From NCBI RefSeq assembly GCF_014633365.1, contig NC_068346.1:11739030-11803029 (forward strand): a DNA stretch of 64,000 nt. Direction: 5' to 3'. A model generated the notes under the pieces. It searched no databases. It saw only the letters and a program-made list of their open reading frames with translations, and was not told the origin of the DNA. Of the stretch, positions 59,920 to 64,000 are shown one piece after another; the first letter of the stretch is position 1, and every line of letters starts with the position of its first letter. Origin of the DNA: Diospyros lotus. Its lineage: Eukaryota; Streptophyta; Magnoliopsida; Ericales; Ebenaceae. The translations under genes and the position numbers were made by a program.

Positions 59920-62900
59920 CTTCTTTTTAATTTAGACTTCTCATTTCACTTGGAACCTTATTTTTGGTCAATACTCTCTAATTAGGGACTCAAAACATGA
60001 TCTTGCAACTGTTTTTGTTAGAACATCAGCTACTTGATCAGTGGAAGGTATATAGGATAGATTTATCCCTCCAATTTTTCACTTTATAAAATTTCGGTCT
60101 ATTCTCACATGTTTATTCGGTTATGCTGCACCGAATTTTTAACAATACTAATAATTGATTTGCTATCACTAAATACCTTTGTTTGTTTAGATAAAGGCAT
60201 TCCCAAGTCTTCCATTAGGCTTTCCAACCAAATCACCTCACATATCCTATGAGTAATTCATGGAATTCAGCTTTAGCACTACTACGAGCCACAATCGATT
60301 GCTTTTTGTTTCTTCATGTAATTACATTTCCCCAGACCTTGGTACAATACCTTAAAGTTAACCGACTGTCTTTTCTAGAATCGACCCAATCAACATCCAC
60401 ATAGCCTTCAATTTCCCCATTTTCAGTTTTCTTAAACATCAATCCCTTTCCCGGTGTCCCCTTTAGGTATCTTAAAACATGTTGAACATCCCTCATGTGT
60501 CTTTGAATAGGAGAATGCATGTATTGATTGATTACACTTATTGAATAGGCTATATCTGGCATTGTTAGAAACAAATAAATCAATCTCCCTACTAACCTTG
60601 GATACCTCTATTTTTCTATCGGAGCATCATTACCATTTTCTTCAACTTTCCTGCCTTTTTTCAAGGAAGTTCCAGCTGGTCTGTAGGCCATCATTCCTGT
60701 ATTTTTTTAGCAAATCCAAGATATATTTTTGTTGTGAGATGAATATGCCTTATTTGTTTCGGGCCGCCTCCATGCCTAGGAAATATCTTATAGTTTCTAG
60801 GTCTTTTACTTCAAACTTAGCTTTCAATTGTTTCTTTAGGTTATCATTTTCTTGCAAATCATCCCTTATCACAATAATATCATATCACCATTTTTTTTTA
60901 TTTTCAGTGGGTTTAATAAACAAGGTGTGATCAGATTGTCCTTATTTATATCTTAATTGGTTAAGAGTCATGCTGAATTTATGAAACCAGGCCCTTGGTG
61001 ACTATTTAAGCCATAGATGGACTTCTTTAGCTTGCACACTCTTCCATTATCAACCACATCCTCAAAACCGGGGGGAACCTTCATATAAATTTCCTTATCC
61101 AAGTCGCCATTAAGAAAAACATTCTTAATGTCAAATTGGAAGGGGGGCCAATCTAAATTCACATAACAGATAATAACACTCGGATAGAATTTAGCTTGGC
61201 AATCAGTGCAAGTGTCTCTTCAAAATCAATCCTATAGGTTTGAGTGAAGCCTCAGGCAACCAATCTAGCCTTGTATCTTTCAATGCTCCCATCTGCATTA
61301 TGTTTTATTGTAAATACCCATCTGCATCCAACCGGTTTCTTGTTAGGAGGCAGTGGAACAATCTCCCAGCTCTTGTTTCCTACTAGGGCAACCATTTCTT
61401 TCATCACAACCACTCTTCACTTAGGATCACTCATAGCATTCTGAATATTTTTAGGAACTTCAGTGTTGTCAATCTTGGTCACAAATCCCTTGAACTGTGG
61501 AGACAATTTGGCATATGTTAAATGGTTAGACATAGGATATTTGACACAAGACCTTACCTCTTTTCTCAAAGCTATAGGAACAACCCAATCCAAACCATCT
61601 TCCTCTCTAGCATTGCTGTCAATGTTGTTTTTGAGTGTAGCAGTCCCCTCATCATTAACCATATTCTCTTCTGATGGACTAGAATCTGAAAGTAATGGCT
61701 GGTTTTGCTTTGGTTCTGGTCGGCCTTTAGGTCTTCTAGAGTAAGTAAACAGAGGGTTAAGTAGTTGTTGAGGGAGGCTGATGAGGATCAAATTTAGGGC
61801 TAGAACCTGTTTTCTCATGCCCAGAATGATGAAGAGATTCAAAGGTATGAGAAATAGATGAGCGATTAGCAAGTATAGGCTTAATAAAGGAAACAATCAG
61901 TTCTTCCAGTGTGTTATCACAAGGTGCTGAGGATGCTTTCCCTTGAGAACACATTGGTAGGATATGATCAATTGGGAAAATAGAGGGAAGAGGATTAATA
62001 AGGACTGGTTTTGTACTTGTGATGGGATAAAAAGGAATATCCTTGTAAAAGGTAACATCGGTAGACACAAAATATCTGTGATTTGTAGGACAATAACACT
62101 TATATCCCTTTTGAGAGGGTGAATACTCAACAAAGATGCATTTGTGAGCTTTAGCGTCCAATTTAGTTCGAGATAAAGCATTGTTGTGAACATGCACAAT
62201 GCAACCAAAGACTTTAGGATCAATGGAAAAAATGTTGGCATTCGGATATAGAGTGTAAAGAATGCTAAGTAGGGTTTGGAATTGCAAAGTTTTGGGAGGT
62301 AGACAATTGATTAAATAAGCGGCTGTGAGAATAGCTTCTCCTCAATAGGAGTGAGGGACATTAGTGATAAACATCATAGCTCTAGCCACCTCTAGGTGAT
62401 ATCGATTTTTTCTTTCAGCTACCTCATTTTGTTAGGGTGTATATGTACAAGAGATTTGGTGAAAGATACCATGCTCAACCAAGTAGTTTGTGAAATCATT
62501 GGAGAAATACTCTCGGCCATTATCGGTTTGAAGAATTTTAATAGAGGTTTGGAACATATTCATAATAAACATATGAAATCTTTTGAAAATGTTATTAGCT
62601 TATGATTTTTCCCTCATTAAATACACCCAACAAGCCCTAGAATGATCATCAATGAAGGTAATAAACCACCTAAAATCAGTGATATTAGGACATTTAGAGG
62701 GTCCTCAAATATCACTATGAATCAAATGGAAAGGATTAGAAGGCTTATACAATTGAATAGGATGATGTGATCTAGACTATTTAGCAAGAATGCATTGTTC
62801 ACATGAAAGATCTTCTCTTTATTGTTGAAAATATTGGGATACAAAGATTTGAGATAAGGGAAGCCATGGTGTCCTAAGCATTTATGCCATAACAAGACTT

Positions 62901-63184
62901 TTACATTGGTGGTCACGCTTAGGATAAGATTTATTTGGAGAAGAATTAGGGAAATCTTCTGCAAGACAATAAAGGTCGTCCAACATCTTAGCATTGCCAA
63001 TCATCTTCCTCGAGACTTGGTCTTCAAACACACAATAGGAAGGGTAGAAGATCACATTGCAATTCATATCCTTGGTGATTCAACTGACTAGTAGTAAGTT
63101 ATGTTGCAAACCATGAACATGTAGTACAAAATTGAGCCTTAGGTTAGATATACATATTGTTCCCATTCCCACAGGAGGTGAGGT
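59920..63184 (-). pseudogene. Copia pol relic (protease end to RNase H)
   Basis: From high to low: protease end and GAG-pre-integrase near 63180-62760 (VHGLQHNLL; SRKMIGNAKMLDDLYCLA); integrase core end near 62430-62340 (QNEVAERKNRYHLEVARAMM); integrase C-region at 62287-61757 (DPKVFGCIVHVHNNALSRTK; KCIFVEYSPSQKGYKCY); acidic linker; RT at 61162-60600 (FQFDIKNVFLNGDLDKEIYM; KAKFEVKDLETIRYFLGMEA); RNase H at 60583-59990 (HVLRYLKGTPGKGLMFK; QKAIVARSSAKAEF; DQVADVLTK). At about 60890 the RT reads only YDIIVIRDDL, so the YVDD active-site segment is partly deleted. Many stops. Cut at 63184 by another LTR. Confidence 0.85.
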
Positions 63185-64000
63185 TGTAACACCCCGCCTC
63201 GCCGGACGTGTCACTATAAGGGTATTTTCGAGAATTTTTTTTTTAAAATAATATCATCACTCGCGGTGCTTCATGAACAACCTTCACATGCAAACACAAG
63301 ATCCCGAAAACCCCAGTCTTGTCCGTTTAACTTAACAAGATCAATAATCTTAACAACTAAATAAGAGATATCATAATGCAGCGGATACATTAACAACAAA
63401 CATTGTGATTCTTACATAGCATTTCCATAACGAAATACGTAATACAGATAACCAAATGATAACAATGTTATCGTACAACTACTTATACACACGCTGGAAT
63501 ACATACCAAAACCCCAAAGTTTACAACGATTATCAATCTAAGCACCGTTGACCTTTAACTGATCATGTCCTTGCCCTCGCAACAGTCCTTGACTGGAACA
63601 TTGAACGTTACAGGGGCATAATCTAGGTTAGATGACAAAACATCTAAGTGACGGCATGAAACAGTTTACATAATGCATGAACAAACATACGAGCATGTCA
63701 TACACAGACAAAACGACAAATGCAAACACGTCTAATTTGAGAAATCTCCTTGACATACTCAACCTCCCGTGAAAAATCCATTCCGCACACCGATGGGGTT
63801 GACCTTGCCGCGACATACTTAATCTCTCGAGTGCCCTACCGTGTCACTCGTTCACCAGGATTAACCTTGTCCAATTCTTAAGAAGACCCTATCCCGTCCC
63901 ATACGGACCCAATAACTACACGAAAATCAATACCCCAATTATATGAAAATCACACGCCATGCATAGACTCTTTTGCAAGTAAAAACAGTTGATGCAATAT
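63185..64000 (-). mobile_element. LTR of the TGTAA...TTACA family, runs off window
   Basis: Starts TGTAACACCCCGCCTCGCC at 63185 inside the copia protease region. It shares with the solo LTR at 37402-39454 the words gactggaac(g/a)ttgaa, aggggca and gttagatgacaaaacatctaag (63593-63651) and the T/A-run after its first 50 bp. The other end, the flanking pentamer (expected GAGGT) and any internal region are beyond 64000, so solo LTR versus full element cannot be decided. The ORF at 63628-63816 is not a gene. Confidence 0.75.

Overview
This is a stretch of plant nuclear DNA, probably from a eudicot. The grounds are an intact, intron-rich RETINOBLASTOMA-RELATED (RBR) gene at 50.8-58.7 kb and around it a dense set of plant LTR retrotransposons, hAT elements and MULE-type relics. 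No bacterial gene, CRISPR array, tRNA or rRNA gene was recognised. I cannot name the species from sequence alone.

Layout. 0-6.5 kb: a Ty3/gypsy chromovirus-like element (+) whose reverse transcriptase is interrupted by two separate hAT insertions: a large BED/DUF659 transposase element (-, running off the left edge) and a 679-bp non-autonomous element with an 8-bp target duplication. 6.6-9.8 kb: a long solo-LTR-like block with an internal TA-rich minisatellite. 9.8-14.6 kb: a small inverted-repeat MITE and a decayed second Ty3/gypsy element (-). 14.6-18.1 kb: a SIRE-like copia LTR split by a 2.26-kb solo LTR with a perfect 5-bp target duplication, then a copia RT scrap. 18.1-20.1 kb: a copia-type LTR with primer-binding site (-). 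20-24 kb: mostly AT-rich non-coding DNA with a 104-bp tandem duplication and a Tat-type gypsy RT scrap. 24-26.4 kb: a Tork-like copia element (-), broken by insertion of an LTR plus PBS plus long leader (+, 26.4-29.9 kb). 29.9-34.9 kb: the 3' half of a SIRE/Maximus-like copia element whose LTR carries about 16 copies of a GTCGACTAT motif. 34.9-47.6 kb: a DNA-transposon-derived zone with a MULE C-terminal scrap, about 395-bp tandem repeats, a PF20167 'plant transposon protein' gene split by a solo LTR with 5-bp target duplication, Ulp1-protease and DUF1985 relics (Kaonashi/KI-MULE cargo), and a third hAT element with 8-bp target duplication. 47.6-50.1 kb: AT-rich intergenic DNA with an inverted pair of MITEs. 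50.1-58.8 kb: promoter and 18 coding exons of RBR. 59.4-64 kb: a decayed copia element (-), interrupted at 63,185 by another LTR of the TGTAA...TTACA family.

The only gene that looks functional is RBR, the plant pocket protein that represses E2F and is inactivated by cyclin-CDK phosphorylation. Its open frame is kept across all 18 exons (1,026 aa), and its promoter carries an exact E2F site, which fits the known E2F-RBR feedback loop. All other coding sequence is transposon-derived and, except possibly parts of the PF20167 and DUF1985 frames, visibly broken. I found no convincing new biological system. The most useful observations are the datable nested insertions, the palindromic LTR repeat array, the KI-MULE-like zone with its repeat arrays, and the regulatory layout of RBR.
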